Below, piece after piece: positions 25,210 to 34,112 of a stretch of DNA of 64,000 nucleotides. The position numbers and the translations under genes are program-made. The notes beneath the pieces were generated by a model, which did not search any database, was not told the DNA's origin, and worked only from the letters and a program-made list of their open reading frames with translations. Origin of the DNA: Flavipsychrobacter sp. (GTDB taxonomy: Bacteria; Bacteroidota; Bacteroidia; Chitinophagales; Chitinophagaceae); contig JANINW010000011.1 of assembly GCA_024508935.1 (NCBI GenBank), positions 167,571-231,570 on the forward strand. Direction: 5' to 3'. Position 1 is the stretch's first letter. Every line of letters begins with the position of its first letter.

Positions 25210-25854
25210 ATGACTAATTTCATACCCATATTCCCCCTTGATATAGTAGTATACCCCGGCGAGAAACTGAACCTGCATATTTTTGAACCAAGGTATAAGC
25301 AACTAATAGAAGAATGTATCGCCGATAAAAAGACTTTTGGCATACCATCCGTACAAGATAAACGTATAGCAGAGTACGGCACACTAATGGAAGTAACAGA
25401 ATTAGTACAGCGCCATGAAAATGGGGAAATGGATATCCGCACCCGTGGTGTAAGTATTTTTCGTGTATTGGAAGTAGTAAAAGAGATACCCGACAAACTT
25501 TACAGCGGTGCAATAGTGAACTATCCTGAAAATGTGGTGGACAAGGGGGATACCAAAATATCTAACCTGATAGTAAGTGAAGTACAGCGTTTATACGCCT
25601 TGTTGAATGTGCAGGACAAGTCCCCGGTAAAAGATAGTACCGTAAATTCTTATGAAATAGCGCATTTCGTAGGCTTGTCAAAGGAACAAGAGTATGAATT
25701 GCTGGGTATTTTTAATGAACTGCAGCGATTGGAGTACCTGCGCCGTCATCTAAATACGATTATCCCGGTAGTAAAAGAACTGGAAGAAGTAAAAGCCCGG
25801 ATACAGCGAAACGGGCATTTCAGAGACTTATCATTAAATGACCTTGATTTTTAG
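25210..25854 (+). CDS. Lon N-terminal (LON substrate-binding) domain protein
   Basis: 214 aa from the ATG at 25210; the ORF track's TTG at 25201 overlaps the previous stop codon (TTGA) and is a possible but weaker start. FIPIFPLDIVVYPGEKLNLHIFEPRYKQLIEECI is the hallmark opening of the stand-alone Lon-N/PUA-like domain family, which has no protease or ATPase domain. Function is unproven; homologues are assumed to bind proteins. The C-terminal part is helical (ELLGIFNELQRLEYLRRHLN), as in full-length Lon N domains. It is co-directional with the ligase-like gene and may be translationally coupled to it. Confidence 0.88.
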   Translation: MTNFIPIFPLDIVVYPGEKLNLHIFEPRYKQLIEECIADKKTFGIPSVQDKRIAEYGTLMEVTELVQRHENGEMDIRTRGVSIFRVLEVVKEIPDKLYSGAIVNYPENVVDKGDTKISNLIVSEVQRLYALLNVQDKSPVKDSTVNSYEIAHFVGLSKEQEYELLGIFNELQRLEYLRRHLNTIIPVVKELEEVKARIQRNGHFRDLSLNDLDF

Positions 25855-25952
25855 GTAATTCTAAATTTTTTCGAGATATATCGCATTTTGTTTAAGCAGA
25901 ATGCCGTTTTTTCTTATTTTGTACATCCGTTGTACCTACAAAAAAACTACTT

Positions 25953-26699
25953 ATGACTGTAAATCTATGCATTGATTGGGGTAATACCCTTGTAAAAGCT
26001 GCAATGTTTGATAGCAGCGGTGGACTAATAGAAACCCAGACTTTTAATGAAACAGAAGCTATTTCACGGATAAACACTTTAATAGCAACTCATAAACCTG
26101 CAAAGGGTATCCTCTGCTCTGTGGTGAATCATCCGGCAGAGGTAGAGCAAATATTAAAAAGTGAACTGAAAGCATTTTTAAAATTGGATAGCAATACAAG
26201 GTTGCCTATTATGAATGCCTATAGCTCTCCGGGTACACTTGGCGCCGACAGGCTGGCACTGGCTGTGGGTGCTTACAATGCATATCCCGACAAAAATAGC
26301 CTGGTAATAAGCATAGGAACTACAATTACTTACAATTTTGTACAGAAGAATAAAACTTTCCGCGGGGGTGCTATATCGCCTGGTATGGAAATGCGGTTTA
26401 AAGCACTGAATCATTATACCGACAAATTGCCGGAAGTGGAAGCAGATGGCGAATTGCTGATGCTGGGTTATGATACAGAGACCTGTATCCGCAGCGGTGT
26501 GGTATTTGGTATGGTGGCCGAAATAGACGGCATGATAGCTGATTTTGCAGGTCAATACCCTGATTTTAACGCGGTATTAACGGGGGGTGGACAAGCCTTT
26601 TTTGCAAGCAAGTTGAAAAATAAGATATTTGCAGACCCTGATTTGCTGCTAAAAGGGCTAAACCTAATTTTAAACTATAATGTGCCATTCACGCGCTAA
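25953..26699 (+). CDS. coaX: Type III pantothenate kinase
   Basis: 248-aa ASKHA-fold kinase for the first step of coenzyme A synthesis. Motifs: phosphate-1 loop CIDWGNTLVKAA, the substrate/base motif GTLGADRLALAVGAY, phosphate-2 loop SIGTTITYNF, RGGAISPGMEMRFKAL and TDKLPEVE. In most CoaX proteins the phosphate-2 loop reads DxGTA/C; here the Asp is Ser, a departure worth noting. The gene overlaps the next one by 20 nt. The order coaX, outer-membrane protein, lptC recurs in Bacteroidota, so these three are probably one transcription unit. Confidence 0.9.
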   Translation: MTVNLCIDWGNTLVKAAMFDSSGGLIETQTFNETEAISRINTLIATHKPAKGILCSVVNHPAEVEQILKSELKAFLKLDSNTRLPIMNAYSSPGTLGADRLALAVGAYNAYPDKNSLVISIGTTITYNFVQKNKTFRGGAISPGMEMRFKALNHYTDKLPEVEADGELLMLGYDTETCIRSGVVFGMVAEIDGMIADFAGQYPDFNAVLTGGGQAFFASKLKNKIFADPDLLLKGLNLILNYNVPFTR

Positions 26700-27981
26700 A
26701 CGTCTTTTTACTCCTGCTATATTATTATTGACTGCGTTTTCGGCGGTTGCACAAAAATCAAATAACGAAAATTCTCCCTATTCAAGGGTGGGTATTGGTG
26801 AAAAGAGAAATGGTGTAAATACTATACTGAAAGGTATGGGCAGCATTTCATCTGCTTATACCAACCCGTTCTCTGTAAATACAGATAACCCTGCTTCTTA
26901 TGCCTCGTTAAAATTGACCACTTACGAAGCTGGTGGTGAAGCAAGCACCAAAACGATTACGGGTTATGGCGAAAAATATAAGACAGGTATGGCTACCTTG
27001 TCTTATATGAATATCGGTATTCCTATCGGGAAGTATGCAGGTATTTGTATAGGGTTGCGCCCCGAAAACAGGGTATATTACCGTTTTGATGACACGGGTG
27101 CTATCTCCGGGTTTGGTAATGCTATAGCCAGCTACCAGGGTAAAGGTTCCCTTAACTACGGTTTCATTGGTGCTGCAGGTACTTTTAAAGGTTTCAGTAT
27201 AGGTGCAAACTTTGGTTATTTGTTTGGCACTATTGTCAATTCCGATTATATCATTAGTACCGATCCTTTGAGTACTTCCAAGGTGAGTAATTCTGATTTT
27301 TCCCGTCATACACAAATAGGTGGTATTTACTGGAAAGGCGGCGTAATGTATGCACATGATCTTACCGAGGAATTGGCGATAAGGGTAGGAGGTACTGTGA
27401 CACTAAGCCAGGATCTGAATGCAAGCCGCGACGAATATTGGATCACCACCTCACAATCTATAGTTTCAAACTCTTCTACAGGCGAATTTTTAAAAGATAC
27501 AGCTAAAACAATCAACCTGAAAAGCACTATTACATTACCGATGACTTATAGTGCCGGTGTACAGTTGGTAGGAACAGACCAGTGGATGGCAGGTGTTGAT
27601 TTTACTTCGGCCAACTGGAGCCAGTTCAGGAATTTCGGTGCAGTAGACTCTTTAGCTACTTCTACTTACAAAATAAGTGTAGGTGGCCAGATAACACCCA
27701 ATGCATCTTCCATGCATAAATACCTTCAGCGAGTTACTTATCGTTTAGGTTTTTATTATGGTACGGATTATGTAAGGCTACATAATACAGATATGAATTA
27801 TTATGCAGTAACTGCGGGCTTAAGCCTGCCGTTCAAGCGTAGTACAGATCGCATCCATGCTTCGTTTGAAGTTGGACAACGCGGTACAGAAGCAAATGGT
27901 ATGCTTAAAGAAACATTTGTACGCTTTGGTTTAGGCTTATCATTGAATGATAAGTGGTTCATTAAACGCAAATATGATTAA
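26680..27981 (+). CDS. Outer-membrane beta-barrel protein (FadL/OmpP1-like architecture)
   Basis: 433 aa with a signal peptide (LLLTAFSAVAQ) and a mature start NNENSPYSRVGIGEKRNGVNTILKGMGSISSAY. This opening, with SPYSRVGIG and NPASYASL, is common to a conserved Bacteroidota family of predicted porin-like proteins next to coaX and lptC. Alternating polar and hydrophobic stretches continue to the C-terminus, which ends near RFGLGLSLNDKWFIKRKYD, compatible with a barrel of 12-14 strands. The ATG lies inside the end of coaX (20-nt overlap). Specific substrate or role unknown; the lptC context suggests envelope biogenesis. Confidence 0.78.
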   Translation: MCHSRAKRLFTPAILLLTAFSAVAQKSNNENSPYSRVGIGEKRNGVNTILKGMGSISSAYTNPFSVNTDNPASYASLKLTTYEAGGEASTKTITGYGEKYKTGMATLSYMNIGIPIGKYAGICIGLRPENRVYYRFDDTGAISGFGNAIASYQGKGSLNYGFIGAAGTFKGFSIGANFGYLFGTIVNSDYIISTDPLSTSKVSNSDFSRHTQIGGIYWKGGVMYAHDLTEELAIRVGGTVTLSQDLNASRDEYWITTSQSIVSNSSTGEFLKDTAKTINLKSTITLPMTYSAGVQLVGTDQWMAGVDFTSANWSQFRNFGAVDSLATSTYKISVGGQITPNASSMHKYLQRVTYRLGFYYGTDYVRLHNTDMNYYAVTAGLSLPFKRSTDRIHASFEVGQRGTEANGMLKETFVRFGLGLSLNDKWFIKRKYD

Positions 27982-28564
27982 TAAGGTTTTTACTAAAATA
28001 TTGCATTATACCCGGAGCTATTTTCCGGGTGTTTTGTTTTTACTCTTATTAATAGGTTCTTGCCGTAATGATCCGAAAGAGATCAAGGCTTTGGTAAGTA
28101 AAAGCGCCCTGCAGGAAGACAAAGCTTATGACGTGACTTTTATTATCAGTGAGCATGGTGTGGCCAAGGTGCGTATTTATGCCAAAGAATTCATCCGGAA
28201 CGATGTGGCTAAGCCACCGTTCACCGATATGAAAAAATCTATCAAGGTTGAGTTTTTTGACGATAGCCTGCATGTCACCAATACACTTACCGCACACTAT
28301 GCCAGGTACTATGAAAAGCAAGGAAATGTATTGCTCCGCGACAGCATCGTAGTAAAAAACATAAAAGGGGAGACCCTTAAAACACAGGAATTGGTGTGGA
28401 ACCAAAACATAAAAAAATATTTTACCGAGAAACCGGTAAGTATACAAACCCCCACCCAGATATTGTATGGCGATGGCCTGGAAGCAAATGAAGACTTTAG
28501 CTGGTACGAAATAAAACACCCAACAGGGGTAGTACAGGTAAATAAAAGCGAATTGCCCCAGTAA
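27974..28564 (+). CDS. lptC: LPS export protein LptC (lipoprotein)
   Basis: 196 aa from the ATG at 27974 (MINKVFTKIL), which overlaps the previous stop by 8 nt; the ORF-track start at 27947 is less likely. LLLLIGSC is a lipobox, so the protein is a lipoprotein as in other Bacteroidota LptC homologues. The body shows the LptC/OstA beta-jellyroll pattern: FFDDSLHVTNTLTAHYARYYEKQGNVLLRDSIVVKNIKGETLKTQEL, WNQNIKKYFTEKPVSI and the closing YGDGLEANEDFSWYEI. It bridges LptB2FG and LptA in moving lipopolysaccharide to the outer membrane. Confidence 0.92.
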   Translation: MINKVFTKILHYTRSYFPGVLFLLLLIGSCRNDPKEIKALVSKSALQEDKAYDVTFIISEHGVAKVRIYAKEFIRNDVAKPPFTDMKKSIKVEFFDDSLHVTNTLTAHYARYYEKQGNVLLRDSIVVKNIKGETLKTQELVWNQNIKKYFTEKPVSIQTPTQILYGDGLEANEDFSWYEIKHPTGVVQVNKSELPQ

Positions 28565-28606
28565 TATTCACCCCTTATTCCCCTATAAGACTTAGCTTCT
28601 ATTTGC

Positions 28607-28614
28607 TATTTTTG
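28607..28614 (+). promoter_or_regulatory. -7 box of the S46 peptidase gene
   Basis: TATTTTTG matches TAnnTTTG, 45 bp before the ATG at 28660. It separates the peptidase from the coaX-lptC unit. Confidence 0.5.
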
Positions 28615-28659
28615 CGGCTCTGATATTGTATTCTTTTTAAATATTGTAATTAGTAACAA

Positions 28660-30813
28660 ATGAAGAAATTATTATTGTCGCTGCTGGCGGTTGCTTACCT
28701 GTTTTCCGCGCGTGCAGACGAAGGCATGTGGATTCCCATGCTCATCGGTAAGAATTATGATGAGATGGTACGTATGGGCCTGAAACTATCTAAAGAAGAC
28801 CTGTACAGCATCAACCACAGCAGCCTTAAAGACGCAGTAGTGCAATTCAACGGCGGTTGTACCGGGGAGATCATTTCCGGTAACGGTCTGCTGATAACCA
28901 ATCACCACTGCGGTTATGGCGCCATTACAGCTTTAAGCACGGTAGAAAAGAACTACCTTGACAATGGCTTTTGGGCCTATAGTTACGACCAGGAACTGCC
29001 TGCAAAAGATGTTAGCGTACTCTTCCTCGACCATATTGAAGATGTGACTGCTCAAATAAATAAGGCTACCGGCAAGTTGAAAGGAGACAAATGGAATAAA
29101 AAATATGAAGAGGTAAGGAAGAAGATAGAAGAAAAAGCCGCACAGGATAAAAAATATGTAGCTAACGTAAAGGATTTCTTCAACGGCAATCAGTATCTGC
29201 TGCTGGTTTACAAAAAGTATACAGATATACGCCTGGTAGGTACACCTCCAAAATCTATGGGTAAGTTTGGCGGCGATACCGACAACTGGATGTGGCCAAG
29301 GCATACAGTTGACTTCTCTATGTTCCGTGTATACGCAGGCAAAGACAATCAGCCTGCAGAGTATGCAAAAGACAACCAGCCTTATAAAGCAGCCAAATCT
29401 CTGCCTGTTTCAATTGCAGGTGTTAAGGAGAACGATTACACAATGATATTTGGTTACCCTGGCCGTACCAACCGCTACGAGATATCTGCCGGGGTTGATA
29501 TGGCGCTTACAGAAGTAAATCCTTCTATCGTTAATATCCGTACCAAACGCCTGGAAATCATGCACAGGCATATGCAGCAGGATAAAGCTGTGTACCTGAA
29601 GCTAACCGCTTTGTACCAAAACATCTCTAACTACTGGAAGTATTTTATAGGCCAGACAGAACAATTGAAACGCCTGCATGTAGTTGAAGAGAAGGCTGCC
29701 AATGAAAAGGCGTTCACTAAATGGGCTGTAAAAAATGCTCCTGAATACAAAAGCGTAGTAGCCCAGTACAGCAATGTCTACAGTGCTTACAAGCCATACG
29801 CCAAGCATATCACTTATTATTCCGAATGCTTCAAAGCCCCGAATATTACTAAAATAGCATCTGCGCTTGAGCCTTTATATAAAGAATTGGCTAAGAAAAA
29901 TCCGAATGAGGATACGATCAAAAAACATGTCGATGCGCTGAAATCTGCACGTAAAGCCAATATCAAATCTTTTGATAAGGCCACAGATAAAGAGCTGTTT
30001 GCCGAGATGACTAAAATGTTCTACAATGATATCCCTAAAGGGCAGCACCCGGATATTTACCAGCGTATTATCTTCAAAAAATTTGGCGCTACTAGCCAGG
30101 ATAAGACTTTTAATGATTATGCCGATTATGTATTCAACAATACCTTCCTGCTGGATAGTAACCAGTTCAATGCGTTTGTAAAAAACCCAACTATAGAGCA
30201 AATAGAAAAGGACGCAGCTGCAGACTATGCAATGAGTTTTATCCGCAATTACAAGGATAATTATGAGCCTAAGTATGATGCTTATGTGGCTGGTAAAAAA
30301 GACCTGAGCAAAAAATATGTAAAGGGCTTGATGGATATGAACAGGAACAAACTGTTCTACCCGGATGCTAACTCTACTATGCGTATCACTTACGGTAAAG
30401 TTTCAGGATATACACCGCAGGATGCCGTGCACTATGATTATTTCACTACGCTGGATGGTTATATTGCCAAATACAAACCTAATGATGAAGAATTTGATGC
30501 GCCAAAAGAGCTGCTGGACTTGTATGCTAAAAAGGATTATGGCCGCTATGCAGATGCGGATGGCTCTTTACATACCTGTTTCATAACTACCAATGATATT
30601 ACCGGTGGCAATTCAGGCAGTCCGATCATTAACGGCAATGGGGAGTGGGTAGGTATTGCTTTTGATGGTAACTGGGAAGCTATGAGCGGCGATATAGCTT
30701 TTGATAAAAACTATAAACGTACTATTTGCACAGATGCCCGCTTTATCTTGTTTGTTATCGAGAAAATGGGTAAGGCGCACAATCTTATAGAAGAAATGGA
30801 CATCAGGAAATAA
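28660..30813 (+). CDS. S46 family dipeptidyl-peptidase (DPP7/DPP11 group)
   Basis: 717-aa secreted serine exopeptidase with a signal peptide (LLAVAYLFSARA) followed directly by the family opening DEGMWIPMLI. It removes N-terminal dipeptides in the periplasm, feeding amino-acid uptake. The chymotrypsin-like triad is visible: His in LITNHHCGYGAI (about residue 87), Asp in the GGDTDNWMWPRHTVDF region and Ser in TGGNSGSPIINGNGEW (about 650). Eighteen residues after the Ser is Gly (FDGNWEAMSGD); in P. gingivalis this position is Gly in DPP7 and Arg in acidic-specific DPP11, so hydrophobic P1 preference is more likely. Own promoter and a strong terminator. Confidence 0.94.
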   Translation: MKKLLLSLLAVAYLFSARADEGMWIPMLIGKNYDEMVRMGLKLSKEDLYSINHSSLKDAVVQFNGGCTGEIISGNGLLITNHHCGYGAITALSTVEKNYLDNGFWAYSYDQELPAKDVSVLFLDHIEDVTAQINKATGKLKGDKWNKKYEEVRKKIEEKAAQDKKYVANVKDFFNGNQYLLLVYKKYTDIRLVGTPPKSMGKFGGDTDNWMWPRHTVDFSMFRVYAGKDNQPAEYAKDNQPYKAAKSLPVSIAGVKENDYTMIFGYPGRTNRYEISAGVDMALTEVNPSIVNIRTKRLEIMHRHMQQDKAVYLKLTALYQNISNYWKYFIGQTEQLKRLHVVEEKAANEKAFTKWAVKNAPEYKSVVAQYSNVYSAYKPYAKHITYYSECFKAPNITKIASALEPLYKELAKKNPNEDTIKKHVDALKSARKANIKSFDKATDKELFAEMTKMFYNDIPKGQHPDIYQRIIFKKFGATSQDKTFNDYADYVFNNTFLLDSNQFNAFVKNPTIEQIEKDAAADYAMSFIRNYKDNYEPKYDAYVAGKKDLSKKYVKGLMDMNRNKLFYPDANSTMRITYGKVSGYTPQDAVHYDYFTTLDGYIAKYKPNDEEFDAPKELLDLYAKKDYGRYADADGSLHTCFITTNDITGGNSGSPIINGNGEWVGIAFDGNWEAMSGDIAFDKNYKRTICTDARFILFVIEKMGKAHNLIEEMDIRK

Positions 30814-30828
30814 CTGCATGTATATAAG

Positions 30829-30858
30829 TAAAAAGCCCTGCAATTGCAGGGCTTTTTA
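30829..30858. terminator. Bidirectional terminator between S46 peptidase and mqnE
   Basis: AAAAAGCCCTGCAATTGCAGGGCTTTTT is a near-perfect palindrome with T-runs on both strands, between convergent stops at 30813 and 30876. Confidence 0.92.
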
Positions 30859-30875
30859 TATTCTTAGATTTTTTA

Positions 30876-32024
30876 TCAGGCTACCGTTTCTTCGTACACC
30901 TTCAGTTCGTTATACAATGTATCACGCTCCACCGGTATCTTTCCTACAGTGGTTATCAGGTCGCAAAGATCCTCTGTGCTCATGGCAGGGGTCTGTTCTT
31001 CTGATCCGGCCATAGAGTATATTTTGGTTGTATCGTCTATTGTGCCATCCAGGTCATTCACACCAAAAGATAATGTAAGCTGGGCGGTTTGCCTTCCCAG
31101 CATAGGCCAGTAAGCTTTAAGGTTACGGAAATTATCCATAAATACCCTGGCAATAGCATACATCCGTAAGTCTTCGATTATAGAAACCTCGCTGATATGC
31201 GACATATCATTATCCTTGTTGCGGAATTTCAGCGGGATAAAACAGTTGAAGCCATGGGTTTTATCCTGCAAAGCACGCAGCCGGCTCATATGGTCTACAC
31301 GGTGCTCATATTTTTCAATATGACCGTACAACATAGTAGCATTGGTATGCATGCCCAGTTTATGAGCCGTCTCATGTATGTACAGCCAGCCGTCTCCGTC
31401 TACTTTATCCGCACAGATAATATTGCGAACATCAGGGTGGAATATCTCGGCTCCGCCACCCGGTAAAGATTGCAAGCCGGCATCTTTAAGCTTTTGCATG
31501 CCTTCTTCGGTGGTGAGTTTGGCTTTGCGGAACATATAATCCAATTCTACAGCTGTGAAACCTTTTATATGCAGGCCAGGCCTGTGCTCCCTGATTTTGC
31601 TTACCAGCTCACAGAAAAACTCCAGGTTCATTTTAGGATGAACGCCGCCAACGATATGCACTTCCGTTACCGGCTGGCCATCGTACTTGCGTACTATGTC
31701 CAGCATCTGTTCCATGCTCATTTCCCAGCCGTCATCGCGATGCTTGTACTGGCGCGAATAAGAGCAGAAATTGCAGGTGAACACGCAAACATTTGTGGGT
31801 TCAATATGAAAATTACGGTTGAAATAAACTTTATTCCGGTGCAGATCTTGCGCTATATGGTTAGCCAATGCACCCACAAAACCCAGTTCTCCTTTTTCAA
31901 AAAGCAAAACGCCTTCCTCTTCGGTAAGGCGTTGTTTGCTATATACTTTCTCTGCTATTGCAAGCAGGCTTTTGTCTAAACTGGTATCTTTTAAAACTGT
32001 TTCTATACTACTAGCAGGAATCAT
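30876..32024 (-). CDS. mqnE: Aminofutalosine synthase MqnE
   Basis: 382-aa radical SAM enzyme of the futalosine route to menaquinone, joining an enolpyruvyl benzoate to adenosine. The 4Fe-4S motif is CVFTCNFCSY (CX3CX2C, about residue 80), preceded by HIEPTNVC. IKGFTAVELDYM and LPGGGAEIFHPDVRNIICADK distinguish MqnE from its paralogue MqnC. Other motifs are ATMLYGHIEKYEHRVDHM and FIPLKFRN. No other mqn gene is in the window. The M43 protease gene lies 3 bp beyond its ATG on the same strand, so the two could be co-transcribed, although no functional link is known. Confidence 0.95.
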   Translation of the reverse strand: MIPASSIETVLKDTSLDKSLLAIAEKVYSKQRLTEEEGVLLFEKGELGFVGALANHIAQDLHRNKVYFNRNFHIEPTNVCVFTCNFCSYSRQYKHRDDGWEMSMEQMLDIVRKYDGQPVTEVHIVGGVHPKMNLEFFCELVSKIREHRPGLHIKGFTAVELDYMFRKAKLTTEEGMQKLKDAGLQSLPGGGAEIFHPDVRNIICADKVDGDGWLYIHETAHKLGMHTNATMLYGHIEKYEHRVDHMSRLRALQDKTHGFNCFIPLKFRNKDNDMSHISEVSIIEDLRMYAIARVFMDNFRNLKAYWPMLGRQTAQLTLSFGVNDLDGTIDDTTKIYSMAGSEEQTPAMSTEDLCDLITTVGKIPVERDTLYNELKVYEETVA

Positions 32025-32027
32025 CTT

Positions 32028-33398
32028 TTATTGCAGTGTTATTTTTCTTACTACTGTACCTTCTTCAAACTGGCATTGTACTATATAGATGCCTTTTGCA
32101 TTATTGTTCAAGTCTATTCTGACGGTATTTCCATTAGCCTGTGCACCGTTTACCTTGCTTACCATCTGGCCTGTCATATTCAGCACACGTACTTCTTTTA
32201 AAGACCGGGCATTGCCGAAACTAATATCAAACACGCCTGTAGTAGGGTTAGGGAAGATGTTCAGGTTTGCCTTTTCTTCTATGCTGCTTACAGCAGTGGG
32301 GTACATGGTTAATTCAGGGTGTTGTGTTAGCCCGTACGCCGTACCGCCATTGGAAATAGTAGAAGCCATTCTTGTTACCTGCCCTTTGGTAAACAGCCTG
32401 TAACAGGCATCGCCTACATAATCCATATAGTTCATGAACATGATACCATTACCCGCAGTACATGCATCTGTATAAGGGAAAGTTTGACAAGATGTAGTTG
32501 CGTCCTTTTGCTTGGGTGTATCGCCTATATCATCATCGTCTGTGCAATTACCGCTACCTACAGCTGTATTGCCCCATATATGCCACAGCGTAAAGAAGTG
32601 TCCTAATTCGTGGGTGAGTGTACGGCCTTTGTCGGCACCGCTTTCATAAAATTCAGAGAAACCCGGTACGCCTGGCGTACGTTTGCCAAATGCTGAGAAA
32701 TCTAATAACACACCGGCATTGTCGGGAGCGCCTAATGCAGCAGCAAAATCAGGGCTATAGCCTATACCCAATACATTGCCATTATCGCTATTGATATTTA
32801 CAACCCATATATTGAGGTATTTGGTATTGTCATAAGGGTCAAGTCCTCCTTTGCTGGTCTTCTTAGCACTATCGCTGCCGCTGGGGTAGCTTGAATAGCC
32901 GCTAAACAATAAAGGGGCTACTCTTACCTCTACACCACTTGTAACAGTACCATCCGGTTTGCGGTGCGCCAACTGAAAATTCACATTCATATTACCCAAC
33001 AAGGGCTTGAATGGAGTAGGTATGGTAGCTGTATCTGCATTACGGGCATTATAATCCGTATTGATGACGTCAAGCTGGCTAATGACACGTTTATTGATAC
33101 CGGCAATACCGCCGATTTTGTCTATTTCTTCCTGGGTAAGTATTACATGGAACATTACCGGGATTATAACAGTGCCGGTAGCTTTCTGGGCGCTGTTACT
33201 CATTTCCCGTTCAAAGGCATCTGCTTTGGCTTTGGAATCAACCAGGTATTGTTTATATGCTACTTCTAAAGAAGGATTTGATGATAGGGCAGCTTTAAGG
33301 AATATATCATTACCACAACGTTCTGTGTGCTGGGCGAAGGCTGTATTCCCACCCATCACCATACCACTTAAAGCTAAAGCCAGCGAAAATTTTCTCAT
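32028..33398 (-). CDS. M43 family zinc metalloprotease with T9SS type A sorting domain
   Basis: 456-aa secreted protease of the cytophagalysin/pappalysin family. Signal peptide ends GNTAFAQ; a propeptide-like region runs to about residue 150. The zinc site is THELGHFFTLWHIWG (HExxHxxxxxH, about 265), followed by a Cys-rich loop (NCTDDDDIGDTPKQ) and the Met-turn MNYMDYVGDACY. The last 75 residues, IFPNPTTGVFDISF to VVRKITLQ, form a type A T9SS sorting domain ending with the usual KGIYIVQ..EEGTVVRKI pattern. The enzyme is therefore exported through the type IX system and either released or anchored. It lies 3 bp upstream of mqnE. Confidence 0.93.
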   Translation of the reverse strand: MRKFSLALALSGMVMGGNTAFAQHTERCGNDIFLKAALSSNPSLEVAYKQYLVDSKAKADAFEREMSNSAQKATGTVIIPVMFHVILTQEEIDKIGGIAGINKRVISQLDVINTDYNARNADTATIPTPFKPLLGNMNVNFQLAHRKPDGTVTSGVEVRVAPLLFSGYSSYPSGSDSAKKTSKGGLDPYDNTKYLNIWVVNINSDNGNVLGIGYSPDFAAALGAPDNAGVLLDFSAFGKRTPGVPGFSEFYESGADKGRTLTHELGHFFTLWHIWGNTAVGSGNCTDDDDIGDTPKQKDATTSCQTFPYTDACTAGNGIMFMNYMDYVGDACYRLFTKGQVTRMASTISNGGTAYGLTQHPELTMYPTAVSSIEEKANLNIFPNPTTGVFDISFGNARSLKEVRVLNMTGQMVSKVNGAQANGNTVRIDLNNNAKGIYIVQCQFEEGTVVRKITLQ

Positions 33399-33428
33399 CA
33401 GAAATATATGATTTGTTTTTAATGTAAT

Positions 33429-34052
33429 TTATTTACTTTTTTTCCTGTTATTTATTTCATCCCTGATGGCTATAGCTTGTACATAATCCTCTTGCTCCAG
33501 TATTTGTTGCAGCAGTTTATGAAGTTCATCGAGGCTCATTCCTTTCAGGTCCTTGTCAGAAGATATCTTATTGCTGGGAACAGCCGCCTGTGGTGTTTTA
33601 CTTTCGCCGGCAGCAGCGGGTGTGCCCGGTGTTTCGGTATTTTCCAGGTACAGTCCGGCAGCCTCAAGAATGTTTTCGTAGGTATATATCTGGCAACTGG
33701 TACGTACTGCCATAGCCAGCGCATCAGATGTACGGGAGTCTATTTCAACAGTACCGTGATCGTTGCGGCAAATAAGTTTTGCAAAAAATATACCTTCTTC
33801 CAATTTGTATATTATAACCTCCTCAAGTTCTATTCCAAAGGTGGTCATGAAATTGTAAAATAAGTCGTGGGTCAGCGGACGGCTGGGTTGCATGTGTTCC
33901 AAAGCCACGGCAATAGCCTGGGCTTCAAAGCCACCAATTACTATTGGCAGGCGGCGCAGGCCGTTAACCTCGCCAAGTACTACTGCGTATGAGTGCGTCT
34001 GTGTTATGCTGTGAGAAAGGGCTACAATTTCCAGTTCTATTTTTTTCATCAC
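33429..34052 (-). CDS. Bifunctional nuclease family protein (BFN/DUF151) with C-terminal UVR-like motif
   Basis: 207 aa. The N-terminal two-thirds match the DUF151 domain: KKIELEIVALSHS, YAVVLGEVNGLRRLPIVIGGFEAQAIAVALE, RPLTHDLFYNFMTTFGIELEEVIIYKLEEGIFFAKL and IDSRTSDALAMAVRTSCQIYT. Plant members have been reported to have DNase and RNase activity; bacterial roles are largely untested. A Pro/Ala/Ser linker leads to LDELHKLLQQILEQEDYVQAIAIRDEINNRK, which fits the short UvrB/UvrC (UVR) interaction helix pair. This domain pairing recurs in Bacteroidota. It lies between the M43 protease and topoisomerase genes, with 30-60 bp gaps. Confidence 0.9.
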   Translation of the reverse strand: MMKKIELEIVALSHSITQTHSYAVVLGEVNGLRRLPIVIGGFEAQAIAVALEHMQPSRPLTHDLFYNFMTTFGIELEEVIIYKLEEGIFFAKLICRNDHGTVEIDSRTSDALAMAVRTSCQIYTYENILEAAGLYLENTETPGTPAAAGESKTPQAAVPSNKISSDKDLKGMSLDELHKLLQQILEQEDYVQAIAIRDEINNRKKSK

Positions 34053-34112
34053 TTACAAGAGCCCTCATCGGGCAAGATTTGTGAAGGTAATTATTTTTAA
34101 GCAAAATTATGG

